Source of the DNA: Dioscorea cayenensis subsp. rotundata
Taxonomy: Eukaryota; Streptophyta; Magnoliopsida; Dioscoreales; Dioscoreaceae
Length of the DNA: 64,000 bases
Assembly (NCBI RefSeq): GCF_009730915.1
Contig: NC_052476.1
Location: 1,426,001 to 1,490,000 of the forward strand
Direction: 5' to 3'
Made by a program: the position numbers and the translations under genes. The notes beneath the pieces are model-generated. The model made no database searches and was not told where the DNA came from. It was given only the letters and a program-made list of their open reading frames with translations. This document shows, piece after piece, positions 1 to 11,937 of this stretch; position 1 is the stretch's first letter; each line of letters starts with the position of its first letter.

Positions 1-280
1 TTGATTATAAATTATAAATTAATATTAATAAATATACACGATTTTGTGATTTTTTTAATGAGAAAATAATAATAAATTATTAAAATATTATAAAAAAATT
101 AAACATTGTGACCCGATTGACCGTACCGAGTCAACCGGTTCCCTCGTTGAACTCGCTTTAGTCACGGTTAACACCGGGTTTTTAATACCCGGTCGATCGG
201 GGTATACCCGGTCAGCCACATGACCGGTTCCCCGTTTTTCCGGTTGAGCCGGCCGGGCCGGTCCGGGTCTGACAACATTG
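1..280. mobile_element. hAT-like non-autonomous element, right end only
   Basis: A GC-rich block (about 110-280) full of CCGG and GGTC words sits in very AT-rich DNA. Its right end, read inward on the minus strand, begins CAATGTTGTCAGACCCGG, which resembles the terminal and subterminal sequence of plant hAT-type non-autonomous elements. The left end would lie at or beyond the window edge, so no target-site duplication can be tested. It abuts the copia relic that follows. The class is inferred from the terminal motif only; there is no transposase. Confidence 0.4.
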
Positions 281-3255
281 CTAATACCACCACCAAATCG
301 AACAAAAATGGATCCACAACGCAGACTTGGTATATATGTTGGTTATGATTGCCTTTCAATTATATGATATTTAGAACCATTAACAAGGGATGTATTTATT
401 GCAAGATTTGCAGATTGTCATTTTGAATTTTTGATGAATATGTCTTCTCTACATTAGGGGGAGAAAAAGATTACTCAAAATGAATCAAAAGAAATTGATT
501 GAAATGCATCACGATTACATACATATGATCCTCGCACCAATGAATGTGAACTTGAAGTTCAAAGGATCATTAAATTGCAAAATATTGCAAATGAAATACC
601 TTATGCATTCACTAATACTAAAATGGTAACCAAATTGTATATACCAGCTGTAAATGCTCCTGCAAGAATTGAGATTCCTAAGAATCTATTGAAAGAAAAT
701 CAAGTAGAAAATAAACCACGACAAAAAACGTGGAAGAACAATTGGCGCCAAAGATTCAGCTCCTAGAAAAAGGAAGCATAAAATAAAGAGAAAGATCTCC
801 TATGTAAAAGGGGAGAGGAAATTATAAAACCCTCAAAACAAGTTAATGAAGAATCAATGGAGAATGATATTTATGAAAATATTAAAAATTCAATTTGTTA
901 TATAGATGATGGTCAGAGATTAAATCGGCATGAGACCGAAATAAATGATATATTCATCTACAATGTGGCTACAGATATAGAAATAAATACTGATAATGAT
1001 CCAAAGCCACGATCTATTGAAGAATGTCGACAAAGAAATGATTGGCCAAAATGAAAAGAAGCTATCCAGGCTGAGCTAAATTCCCTATCAAAACGTGAGG
1101 TCTTTGGGCCGATAGTGCCAACACCAGAAGGGATAAAACCAGTCTGTTATAAATGGGTGTTCGTAAGAAAAAGAAATAAAAATAATCAAATTATGAGATA
1201 CAAAGCAAGACTGGTTGCTCAAGGTTTTTCTCAAATACCTGGTATTGATTATAAAGAAACATATTCTCCGTAATGGATGGAATTACTTTTTCGATTTTTA
1301 ATTGCTATGGCAAAGCAAGTAATAAATTAGATATGTAGTTGATGGATGTTGTCACAGCATATCTGTATGGATTACTTGAAAATGACATATATATGAAAAT
1401 CCCTTAAGGATATAAAATAACAAACATTACAAATCAATCACATTTATACTCTATTAAATTGCAGTAGATCTCTTTATGGATTAAAACAATCCGGGACGGA
1501 TGTGGTATAACTAGTCTCAGTGAATATCTTATAAAAAGAAAGGTACCAAAATGATAGTATATGTCCATGTATGTTTTATTAAAAAGTTATACTAACGGTG
1601 TTGTGATAGCGATGATATGTGGATGATTTAAATCCTGTACGCACTCCTTCTGAAATTGCAATTGCAGCATCATATCTGAGAAAAGAATTTGAAATGAAAG
1701 ATTTAGGAAAGACTAAATTTTGTCTTGGTATACAAATCGAGCACTTATCCTCAGGAATATTTGTGCATCAATCAACCCTATCTGAAAAAGGTCTCTGAAA
1801 AAGATTTAATATGGATAAGGCTTATCCACTCGAGTACGCCCTAATGGTCGTCCGGACTCTTGATGTTCGAGAAAGATCCATTTCACCCACCGAAGAAGAG
1901 AGATCATTCTTGGTCCAGAAACTCCATATTTAAGTGCAATCGGTGCATTAATGTACCTTGCAAATAATACCAGACTAGATATAGCTTTTGCAGTAAATCT
2001 TCTAGCAGATATAGTTCTACACCAACACGAAGACACTGGAAATGAGTAAAAGATGTGCTACGTTATTTACGAGGAACTACAGATCTAGGTTTATTCTATC
2101 TACAAGAATCTTCATCCAACCTCACAGGCTTTGCTGATGCTGGGTATTTGTCTGATCCTCACAAAGGGCGATCGCAGATTAGATACATGTTTTCTTACAA
2201 TGGTACAGCTATCTCATGGCGTTCCACAAAATAAACTCTTACGGCTACTTCATCAAATCATGCTGAAATACTAGCTCTCCATGAAGCAAGTCGTGAATGC
2301 CAATGGTTACGATCTATGATTGGGCATATACAGTCATCATGCAAATTACCATCGATGACAACAATCGCTACTAATAATTTATGAAGATCAAAGATAGCTT
2401 GTATTTCTAAAATACAAGGAGGTTATATTAAAGGTGACAGAACGAAGCATATATCTTACCAAAAATTTTCTACACTCATGATCTCCAGAATGAAGGCGTT
2501 ATAGGAGTTCAAAAGATTCAATCCAGTGAGAATCAAGCTGATCTATTCACAAAATCACTTCCTAAGTGCATTTCACCAAAGACTTATACACAAAATTGGG
2601 ATGAGAAGACTTAAGTATATAAGTACTTCTGATATAAGTTAAAGGTTATTTATTTGAGGGGGAGACAGCACTCTTTTTACCTTCGCCAAGGTTTTTGTCC
2701 CAATGGGTTTTTCCGAGGCAAGATTTTTAATGAGGCAGTAACCCTCGAATACACCAAGGATAGTGTACTATTTTCCCTTAGCTAGGTTTTTATCCCATTG
2801 GGTTTTTCCTAGCAAGGTTTTAACGATGCATATCCTTTAGTCGTAGGCATCCAAAGGGGCGTGTTATAAATAAATATTATAATGGATGCCCTACTCGACA
2901 GAATCATCAGTAGCGATCGGCATTACTTATACCAACTTCTAGATGGCATCAGAAAGGTACTGGCCCATGTGCTACTCAGTAGCGTACCGCCAAGATCTAT
3001 TACTATTCCATAAACCAGGGTATTTTGGACCGTTGGATCAAATCGATCCTGGCAGTTCATTCAACTCTTGTAACCCTATAAATACCCCCTCATTTGTATA
3101 GTTTGTGTGATAGAGAAGATAAAGAAAAGAGAGAGATATAAAAGAAGAAGAAGAAGAAGAAGAGGTCAATTTTACAGGGTTTTTTGGGGTTTTGGTAAAT
3201 ATTACTATCTTTGCATTATAAATTATTACTATCTATTCTTATTATTATCTTAACA
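281..3255 (+). mobile_element. Ty1/copia LTR retrotransposon relic, 5'-truncated, with 3' LTR
   Basis: Fossil element. In order on the plus strand one can recognise the C-terminal end of integrase (about 310-450), the linker to reverse transcriptase, reverse transcriptase (about 1050-2060) and RNase H (about 2110-2560). A non-coding 3' stretch follows with two similar copies of a GTTTTTxTCCCAxTGGGTTT motif, then a purine tract (about 2851-2861), then the 3' LTR. No gag, protease or 5' LTR is in the window. The reading frames carry many breaks (ten or more by eye), so the element is dead and probably old; age cannot be measured without the second LTR. The boundary at 281 is where the hAT-like end stops. 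Confidence 0.8.
2862..3255 (+). repeat. 3' LTR of the copia relic
   Basis: It begins TGTTATAAATA directly after a purine-rich tract and ends at a CA about 394 bases later. It contains a TATA box (CTATAAATACCCC, near 3077) followed by a purine-rich leader with GAA repeats (about 3148-3163). The 3' limit is the less certain end because there is no partner LTR to compare. Confidence 0.55.
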
Positions 3256-3962
3256 AATACATCAATTCAGTTAATATAGGTTTCTTATATTTTAATTTAT
3301 TTTTTTTAAAATATTAAATACACAAATAAATTATTACTGGAATAACTTGGGTTACACCCTCAAGCGAGCATAAAGATTTACTTATTTAATTTATTAAATT
3401 TAATAATTATCATTTTAAAATATTAATATTGATAAACATTTACAAATGATTTTTAAAAAATGTATAATATTTAATCAAAATGTTAAATGTAATATTTTGA
3501 ACCAACAAAGCATAGTTTATTTTTAATTATAATGTTCCCAATATTTATATGCTTATTATTTCAATTTCTAATTTTAGGCGTCTAATTTATTTTGAACCAA
3601 CCATGTTGAAAAAGTTAATTTGATGATAAAATTAATTAATAGTACTCTTAAAGTTCTTAACACTAAATAAATACCTAAAGAAGCTAACATGCATATATAT
3701 GTATATATATGTGTGTGTGCATACATACATACATACAAATACAAATAAAAACAATATTTGAGATGTGTTTCCTCTTATTTGTAATACATAGACATGTACA
3801 ATAAAAATGCAAGTATAATCTTGCAAATATTTGAGTTAAAACCTAGAATATATTTGCATACACAACCCTTCAAAATTAGTAATTGCTTGTATAGAGAATC
3901 AAAATTGTCATGCAATTATAAGGTTTCATAAGGACATACATGCAAAATTAAACCCTAAAACA
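3256..3962. other. AT-rich intergenic stretch
   Basis: About 700 bases between the copia LTR and the Nudix stop codon on the minus strand. It contains short TA/TG/CATA simple repeats near 3690-3740 and no coding signal. It presumably holds the 3' UTR of the Nudix gene. Confidence 0.6.
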
Positions 3963-4822
3963 TCACCATTTTTTCATTATAGACGAGAGTAAAACCAATG
4001 TTTCCAGTGCTTCTTTCATCCATGCATGTTGACACCCTTGTCTTGCTTCCTCAATTGTAGCCTAATTAATCACCAAAAAAATCATCAAATAAACATAAAT
4101 ATTTCCATTTGCATATTTAATCATAAAAATAAAAATAAAAATAAACAAGATAACCAGTTTTCGTACCCATTTTCGGTTTCGGGAAACCATTTCAGGCCAT
4201 TGAACAAGTTCTTCAGTGACTTTCAAAGAAAACATAAAAGCTTCATGAAAGATATCATGTCTCTTGCTTTCATAACCCCATTTACCAAGCAAATACTGTA
4301 AATAACATTGCATTATAAGCTCATTCAAATAAAATTCTTACACGCTAACGAAAACAAGATCAAGTTATTATTCAATCGAAAGTCTAATTAATATGTATAT
4401 ATATATATGAATGCATGACTAACCTCAACATCTCCTTGTACACCAGCTTCTTCCATTACTTCTCTACATGCACCTTCTTTCATTGTTTCACCAAGCTCCC
4501 ATCCACCCTATCAAACATGTATATGCATGCAATTAATTAAACATACAACTAAAGATGTTTTTTTTTTTGGAAGAGGAGCGGGGCGAACCCACTAGAGACT
4601 CCAGGGACGTGCACAAGCCTCGGTGAAACAAGTGGGGACGAGACCGCGCTAACGTGGGCGCTTTAATCACTCGTGCACAACCACTATTCACAACTCCCAC
4701 AAATGCTGCTCAGAGAATCGAACTCTCACCACTCGATGAGAGCTCTATCAGGGACCCGTATACCAATAGACCCACAGGTTGTTGGCAACATACAACTAAA
4801 GATGTTGAACTATAATCTGCAA

Positions 4823-4853
<31 letters not shown>

Positions 4854-5075
4854 GGAACATCATGCCATGGCCTTTCTGAGAAGTGATGACCAGAACCTCC
4901 ACTTGTTCACTTTGTTTATTATCCATCTTGATTCTATAAGGAATGCACCTGCATTATTAAATGTAAGCAATCTTGAAGTTGTTGGTAATGAAAAGTAAAG
5001 AGGAACACACCCGACAATAAGACGATGTCCATTGTGATTGTACCGTTGATCCTGCCTTCCTTGTCTAGACACCAT
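3963..5075 (-). CDS. Nudix hydrolase (plant NUDT12/13/16-18-like)
   Basis: Five exons on the minus strand: 5075-5011, 4948-4849, 4507-4424, 4295-4167 and 4061-3963, all with GT-AG borders and matching phases, giving 158 aa. The start used is the ATG reading MVSRQGRQDQRY, as in plant NUDT family members; the frame is open further upstream but has no ATG. Exon 3 carries the Nudix box: a GG followed by REVMEEAGV, fitting GX5EX7REUXEEXGU, with the metal-binding REXXEE glutamates present. The family hydrolyses nucleoside diphosphates linked to another moiety, often diphosphoinositol polyphosphates or Ap5A in this subgroup; the substrate here is not known. Intron 2 contains a SINE insertion. The reading frame is intact. 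Confidence 0.88.
4540..4806 (-). mobile_element. tRNA-derived SINE in Nudix intron 2, with 20-bp target-site duplication
   Basis: A GC-richer insert of about 227 bases (4560-4786) is flanked by a perfect 20-bp direct repeat (4540-4559 and 4787-4806). Read on the minus strand it ends in an A-run (T-run at 4558-4568 on plus). About 65 bases from its 5' end it has a B-box-like GAGTTCGATTCTC, close to the RNA polymerase III consensus GGTTCGANTCC. The long perfect duplication, A-tail and promoter box together are the mark of LINE-mobilised SINE insertion. The perfect duplication suggests a fairly recent event. The SINE family name is not known to me. Confidence 0.82.
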
Positions 5076-5117
5076 GGCCACTATCCTTGTCTTCCTTTCT
5101 ATATCATCCTCTTTCAA

Positions 5118-5864
5118 CTTCCAAGATCAAGGCTATATATATATATATATGGTTGTGCAGGCTCTATGGTTCTTGCAAGCATCTTGAAGCAGACTTATTA
5201 ATAAAGAGAGAAAGCGAGAGAATGCAACTGAACTTTCTGGGACGGATCTTTTCATTCTATTTAGCACTATACCGTTTAAACTATTACATAGTAATATCAA
5301 TATACTATTTATTCATGTAAAACAGAAATGAGTTCACACTTGTTTTGATCTTGATAACCTATCATCAGAAAATGAAACTAAGAAACTTCTTTAATGAATT
5401 GAAGTGGTATACAGGGAACTTTCTATCTTTGCTTTTCATCTCCAGTGGATGTACACTGATCAATTAGAAAGAAGTACGTGGTTAGCACTTCTGAAAGAAC
5501 CAATGCTATATTTGTATCATTTTTTTTTGGCTACCTTTAAAGAGATGACATAGATAATGCCTCAATTCCAAGAAGCAGCTCATTAGTTTCAGATTAAGGA
5601 ACAAGAAATGTTCTCGGGTTATCTAAACATATCTTCTTAATTAAGTTAATATAACAAAAGGGTCTGAGTTACTAATATTAAATATACCAAAGCAATATAA
5701 CTTGGCTTTAACATTGTGCACCTATAGCAAAGAAAGACATCGGAAATTGTCCAGTGGATTACACGAACAACATGACTCAGGATTCCACTTTTATGTTGCC
5801 TTTTTTAGGGCCCTTAACTAGCATTAGGATATTTCCACTCTTCCTAAGAGTGCCTTTATTTATA
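5118..5864. other. Nudix upstream region
   Basis: Sequence upstream of the Nudix gene, with an (AT)n tract at about 5134-5150. It presumably contains that gene's 5' UTR and promoter. No coding exon or recognised element is visible. Confidence 0.5.
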
Positions 5865-5979
5865 GATGCAAACAAAGTAGTCAAATTGAGATTCGAATCG
5901 TGAATTGAAATTCTAAATTTGTAAATCAAGAATCGTGAATGAGTGAATCGAATCGTAAGATTCGGTTCAACATTTCAAA

Positions 5980-6032
<53 letters not shown>

Positions 6033-6878
6033 CATGAGTATATAAAAAAAAAATAAAAAATAAAAATTCTAAGTCATGCATTAAACATAAACTAGTTTGG
6101 AAGACATTTTCTTGAGATCTTGTTTTAAGCTCAGAAGTCATTTTCAAGTATTAAACAAACCTATATATATATATATATATATTTTTAAAAAAAACATTAG
6201 CTATTTTAAAAATAATTCAGATTTAAAAATTAATTGAATAATCACAGAAAGATTAAATTATGTTAAAGATTAGTTTTTAAATTAAAAAGATTTCTTTCCA
6301 TAACAAGGTTTTTAAGATAACAAATTAATTTGACATTAAAATTTAAAAAAAACATTATTTTTTAATTAATCTTTGAATTTGTTTTTGGATAACAAATTTA
6401 AAGGTTAATTAAATAATCACTAATTTAAAGAAATTTTATAATAATTAAAATAGTTGATAGCATACATTATAATAAAGAATTTAAAAGTAAAAGAGAAGAA
6501 CATCAAGAAAGATGAAGAGATGGTGTAAAATACCTTTGTTGAGGATGTTGGAATAAAACAACAAAATTCTCCTTCCTCCTATGCTTCTTACTCTTTTTAT
6601 TCTGCCTTTTACTTTGATTTTCTTTTTTATAATTTTGGTATTTGTATCGTCAAGCTCTTCCTTTCCTACAAAGACTGGTTTTTAATTTAAAACTCATCTT
6701 AGCTAGGAATCATTGATCTTCTTGATTCATATCGATTCGGCCGATTCGGGACCGATTCAAACGATTCTAGATCAAATTCGATTCTTTTATAAGATTCAAA
6801 CCGTTACGGATGAAAAACGATATGAATCGTACGATTCGTATCGAGAATCGTACGATTCTAACTACACTTGGATGCAAA
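5865..6878. mobile_element. Non-autonomous hAT element with 8-bp target-site duplication
   Basis: The 8-bp direct repeat GATGCAAA occurs at 5865-5872 and 6871-6878. Between them lies 998 bp starting CAAAGTAGTCA and ending with the reverse complement of CAAGTGTAGTTA, an imperfect terminal inverted repeat. Both subterminal regions (5890-5970 and 6720-6865) are crowded with GATTCG/CGAATC words in both orientations, as expected of hAT transposase binding regions. The interior is AT-rich with a long (AT)n run (about 5982-6030) and no transposase reading frame. An 8-bp duplication is diagnostic of hAT and related elements. Confidence 0.75.
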
Positions 6879-8815
6879 TAAGCCATTTGATAGGGGAGTG
6901 TGTGCATGCTTTGTGAAATACAAGGGTATCTCACAAGAGTTGGAATGCATGAAAATATAAGGCAAGCATGCTCAAGGCACTTTAGGGTGTTTCTACTTGC
7001 TGATAAGCAGAGCTTGGGTGATAGCTCCAGTTGTTGTATCTTGATTTGGATTGTAAGTCAAGAAACTGCATCTCAATCCAAGTTTGTATCTTGTGATACA
7101 ATTCAGCTGATATGCTACAATCTGAACACTTTACATTAAATATATAGAGTCTAGACTTACAATTCTAAAGTATGAAAGAACAGAATCCAGGCTTCTCTTT
7201 TGACAACTGAAAACAATTTCAATTTCCTATGCAACAAAGTATAATGCACAAAAGTAATCTGTTAAATATCAGAAGAAATAACAACTCAAAATTCTTGGTT
7301 GACACAAAATCCAGAACCAAAAGAACACTGCAACCTTTATCTACTACCATGTCTAGCAAGCTCCATGCCTTAGCAGCTTTCATACCAAGAAAACAAACTC
7401 TAATTATGGTTCCTGACATAATGCTAAAGAGCCAACCATTTATAAACAAATGCCAAAATGAAAGCTCCATCTATCTACTTGGCAAACTCTAGCACAATCT
7501 AAATCCAATTAAATATCTGAAACCTGAAATGGTATAATATAGTGGTGAAATATACATTCTAGTCATTATTAAATATTTTTCTGAATTCTAACACATTGAA
7601 TTTGATTAGCCTTTACAATAAAGGTAGATGATTTGCATTTCACATTCACTCAGTTCAGTAGAAATGGCATCCCTCTAAATTAGTGCTCTCAAATAATCTC
7701 ACCAAGGGATGATGTTAAACATAAATTGAACTTGAAAAAGCAAATAGCGAATAGAAATTGGTCTAACATTGGTCCTAGAGAAAACAATTGGTTTTAACTG
7801 AGGATTACTTGCACTGAAACAAGATACTCATGATGTTACACAGCTCTGAAGTATAAGGAAATGAACAAGCCATTTGATAGGAGAGTGCATGCGTGTGTGC
7901 TGTGAAATAAAATGGTACGCCACAAGAGTTAGAATGCATAAAGATATAAGGCAAGCATACTCAAGACAGTTTAGAGAGTGTTTACTTGTTAATAAGCAGA
8001 GCTTTGGTGATAGCTCCAGTTGTTGTATCTTGATTTGAAGTGTAAGTCAAGATACAGCATCTCATTATAAGTTTGGTAACTTGTGAAACAACTCTCAGAC
8101 GAAATGCTAAAACCAAACACTTGAAACTGAATAGATATAGAATCTAAACTTACAATTCTAAAGTATGAAAGAATAGAACCCGGGCTTATCTTTTGATAAT
8201 GGAAAACAATTTCAACTTGCAGTGAATAAAGTATAATGTGCAAAAGTAATCTCTCAAATATCAGAAAAAACCTCCAATTCTTGGTTGATACTAAATGCAA
8301 AACCGAAAGAAATCTCTGCACCCTTTATCTACTGCCATGTTCCAGCAAGACAAATATCTTTGTATCTTTCATACCAATAAAGCAGACTCCATTGTTTCCT
8401 GACATAATAAAGCTAAAGAACCAATGATCTATAAACAAATGCCAAAATGAAACCTCCATCGAGCTGCTTGCAAAACTCTGGTACATCCAAATTCAATCAA
8501 ATATCTGAAACCTAAGTGATATAATGCAGTGGTGAAATATACATATTCTATTCATCATTGAAATTTTTTTCTGAATTCCAACACATCTGAATTTGATTTT
8601 CCTTTACAATCAAAGTAGATGAACATGTATTTCATTCACATTCACTCAGTTCAGTAGAAATGACAGCCCTCTAAATTAGTGCTCTCAAGTAACCTCAACA
8701 ATGTATGATATTAAGCATCAGATGAATCTGAAAATGGAAATATCAAAGAGAACTTGGTTTAACATTGTTCTTAGAGGAAACAATCAGTTTTTAACGAAGA
8801 TTACGCATACTGAAA
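6871..8815. repeat. Diverged direct tandem duplication, two units of about 0.95-1 kb
   Basis: Unit 1 (about 6873-7820) and unit 2 (about 7863-8815) match along their length. Both begin AAGCCATTTGATAGG, share GTGATAGCTCCAGTTGTTG (7019 and 8008), and later share TTGGTTGAxAC (7294 and 8282) and ACATTCACTCAGTTCAGTAG (7642 and 8639). I judge similarity near 80 per cent with many small indels, so the duplication is old. Short reading frames in either strand are not conserved between the copies, so coding is not supported. The hAT element is inserted exactly at the upstream edge of unit 1. Confidence 0.75.
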
Positions 8816-9480
8816 ATTGAATCTATCTATAATCCTGGCACATTAGTTTTACATCAAAACCAAAATAAATAAATAAATTGTCTTTTCATATCAAGCATCA
8901 AAAGAGACATTCTTGCTTGCAGTTGTATATTTCTTAGGAGCATTGCTCTCTGCATTCACTATTTGTTTCATCGACTTCACAATTGAGACAAGACTCGCCT
9001 TGAGATACATAGAATTAAATCTAAATTCTACATATAATTACATCTAAATCCTACACAACAACAACAACAACAGGAGATTGAGCGCCATATAAACACTTTT
9101 AAGAGTAGAAAATTTTACCGGGAGGTTAGGCAAAAGCTAAGGAACTGAATTCTCACTACTCCAAAGTGAAATCTAGATTAAAGTAAGCACCTTGGATGTG
9201 ATTTGAAGAAAGGTTCCTTCTCAGCGGCAAAACATCAAGCACCTCAAGGGCGTGCTCAAAAGCAGATATAGAGAGTGATACACATGAGATGATGCTTCTC
9301 CATTGCAGCAGTGGTTTGGAGAAGAGGCCATTGCTAGTGCAATGGAGGTGGCTCAGTGTGAGAGAGAGAGAGAGCTTTCACAATGGCTTCAAAGCATCGA
9401 GCTCTCATCAATGGCGGATTCTATAAGATGCCTGCGATCTTTGGGCACGAATCTCAAAACATGAATCTTAAAGCACGACT
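8816..9480 (-). other. Possible decayed or non-coding transcribed locus
   Basis: This stretch is less AT-rich than its surroundings. On the minus strand it shows a CT-rich leader (9361-9374), an exon-like segment (about 9354-9190) ending at a good donor (CCAAG/GTGC), and a second exon-like segment (about 9005-8890) after CTCAAG. Joined, they do not give one continuous long frame: one frame of segment 1 reads AFEHALEVLDVLPLRR and one frame of segment 2 reads ASLVSIVKSMKQIVNAES, but they do not connect. I do not recognise it. It may be a broken gene or a non-coding RNA. Confidence 0.2.
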
Positions 9481-11460
9481 CTCAAAGCATGACTGAGAAA
9501 ATTAAAATTTATTTCATATATATATTTATTTTTGTTTAAGCAAAATACTGTTTATTAATTGTTTAAAATACTATTTAAATAAATCCCAGGTATATCTCCT
9601 GCAAAAAGCAGTATTCTTCTCTTTCATTATTCTAAATGGATTACATGGTAAATAAAACATATTAGCTCGATATAATTTTTATAAATCTTTTAAGAACACA
9701 CGTGATAGACTTTTATTATTCTAAATGACACCTGACTAAATTAATAAATTTTTAGAAATTTCTGTAACTGATATATTTTTATACATGCTTCCTTTCTTGA
9801 CAAATTTTTGAGTGGAGTTGTTGCTTTAATTAATAATCAAACATTAATATAATCATATACTATTTTGGATTGTAATTAATTAAAAAAATAAAGATTGAGT
9901 ATATAAAATGAACTTTCTTCTCTTTGAAATTAAATAATGAAACAATTAATGAATCACAAAATTTCAAAATTGATATTAAAGATGTAGTATTAATTAATTA
10001 ATTAATTAATCACATCAATTATAGAACGTAAGAACTGGAGTGTTCTAGACGGATCCTTAATTTGATTTGAGCCATATCAAACATTGTGGTCACATTCAAA
10101 CATTTAAAAGCAATAAATCTTTGAATGATATTTTGCATGTCCTTTGACCAAAGTTTGATCACACAATTTTGTTCGACAATTTGACTTTTATTAATAAAAA
10201 TAAATTTTCAAAAATATAACTTTAAATATTTAAATTATAATAAATTTAAAATACATAATTTTTTTTTTTTTGTTATTAAGAATGGACCATACACGTCGCA
10301 TGGAGTTGAAATAAATATCAATTAATGAATTAATTAAAACCAAATAATTCAACACAAACTGTATGACACGTATTACATTATGAAAATTAGATCAGTTCCA
10401 CTGAATTATTTATTTATATATTTATTTTGGTAATTTTAATGAAGAGTCTAAGTCATGTCCTTGTATGTCTAATTAATAAGGAAACCATTTCCAATTTCGA
10501 CAAATTTATTTGTGATTAACACTAATTATAAATTAATTTAATCATAATGATATTTGAATTAGATAATTAGGCAACTCATCACCATCATCAATCAAACAAA
10601 GGGGGTTAGCTTAGCTCAACCATTAAACTATTTTATATCAACTTGTGGCTAAAAACAAATAACTTTATACATAATAATATCTCGTTTATATGTATCAATA
10701 ATTTTGGCCAACAAAAATCTGCCAAATTATTGAGGTTGAAGATGACTCATCATCCAAATGGCACTATTAATTAATAAAAAATCATCTTAATCATTAAATT
10801 TTATTAAAATATTTCAACTACTTATTATTAAAAAAATTATTCCATAAATTAAACACTTCTAATTCCATTTTTTTTAAAGCCTAGATTTTTTTTTTGAAAA
10901 TAAAAATTCCAATAAACATACGCTCATATGTTTTTGTAAAAGAATACATCTAACTTTGAACTTTCATAAAATGTCCGTAATTGACAAAAAAATAAGAGAT
11001 AGAGAGAAATATAGGAAAACGAATATATAAATAGTACCATACTAAAAGAAATCGGGTTGGAAAACGAATATACATCTAACTAAATAGTACCATACTAAAA
11101 CAAATATGATAATACTATTTAGTTGCTCACTGATGTTTAAGACCGTTGGATCTTGACAGGCACACACACCAGGCATAATCAACTGATCTCAAAACTTCAA
11201 TCGAGAGAGAAAGCAAGTCTACGGGACCAGGAAGACAAGCAAAGGGAATTGTCGAAACTTCCATCGCAACCATTTGGGTCAAGACTATGGTAAGGATAAG
11301 GAAAGTTGTGTTTAAGAAATAGCCGATTTTCAATCCAACGGTTCAACATATTTGTAGAATTCAATTTCACAGACGTTCCTAGAAGGTGCGGACTCTTTTT
11401 ATAATAATGGTTTAAGAACAAAACTGCTTAATTTACTAAAAAAACACTGAAAAATATCAT
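9481..11460. other. AT-rich intergenic stretch
   Basis: About 2 kb of AT-rich DNA with homopolymers and a TTAATTAATTAATTAAT run near 9993. A small duplicated piece with GTACCATACTAAAA occurs at about 11034 and 11087. No gene, RNA or clear transposon ends are visible. Confidence 0.6.
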
Positions 11461-11477
11461 TTATACTCATCAAGAAA

Positions 11478-11712
11478 TTTCACGAACAAGACCCCGCCAG
11501 ATCAAACTTATGAATAAAATCAAAACACAAATCAATATATTTGACGAACAAGACTTTGCCAGATCAAATTCATGATTAGAATCCAAACCCAAATCAAACA
11601 GGAACATGGACATTGACTCATGATCCACATGGCATGAATCAATTGACTCACTCAACATCTAACCAAACCAAATAATCCACGTGGCATGCATCAATTGAGT
11701 CATTCAACATCT
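11478..11712. repeat. Two adjacent short tandem duplications
   Basis: A unit of about 65 bp beginning CGAACAAGAC and containing GCCAGATCAAA is present twice (about 11478-11542 and 11543-11607). A second unit of about 57 bp containing CATCAATTGA and CAACATCTAACC is also present twice (about 11619-11662 and 11670-11716). Both pairs have mismatches. They lie 220-450 bases upstream of the small gene at 11938 and may belong to its promoter region. Confidence 0.6.
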
Positions 11713-11837
11713 AACCTTTGATTAGACCATTAATCACCCCCAACTAATTTAGTTCCAAATGGTCATGTAGGCATGAAAATGGTTGAGCCGCCAAACACTT
11801 TTCTCCAACTGTCCATTAGAGAGCCGTCCCAAACTAA

Positions 11838-11869
11838 CCAATCACATTACATTTGTCTCTATATATATT
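11838..11869 (+). promoter_or_regulatory. Putative core promoter of the small gene
   Basis: A CCAAT-type box (ACCAATCAC, about 11837-11845) is followed by a TATA box (CTATATATATTTG, about 11859-11871). These lie roughly 70-100 bases before the ATG at 11938, a normal spacing for a short plant leader. Confidence 0.4.
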
Positions 11870-11937
11870 TGAAGTTAGACATAGGAATTAATAAGAAGGA
11901 AAAAATATATTTGAAGTTATATAGAGGAGAAGGTTCA

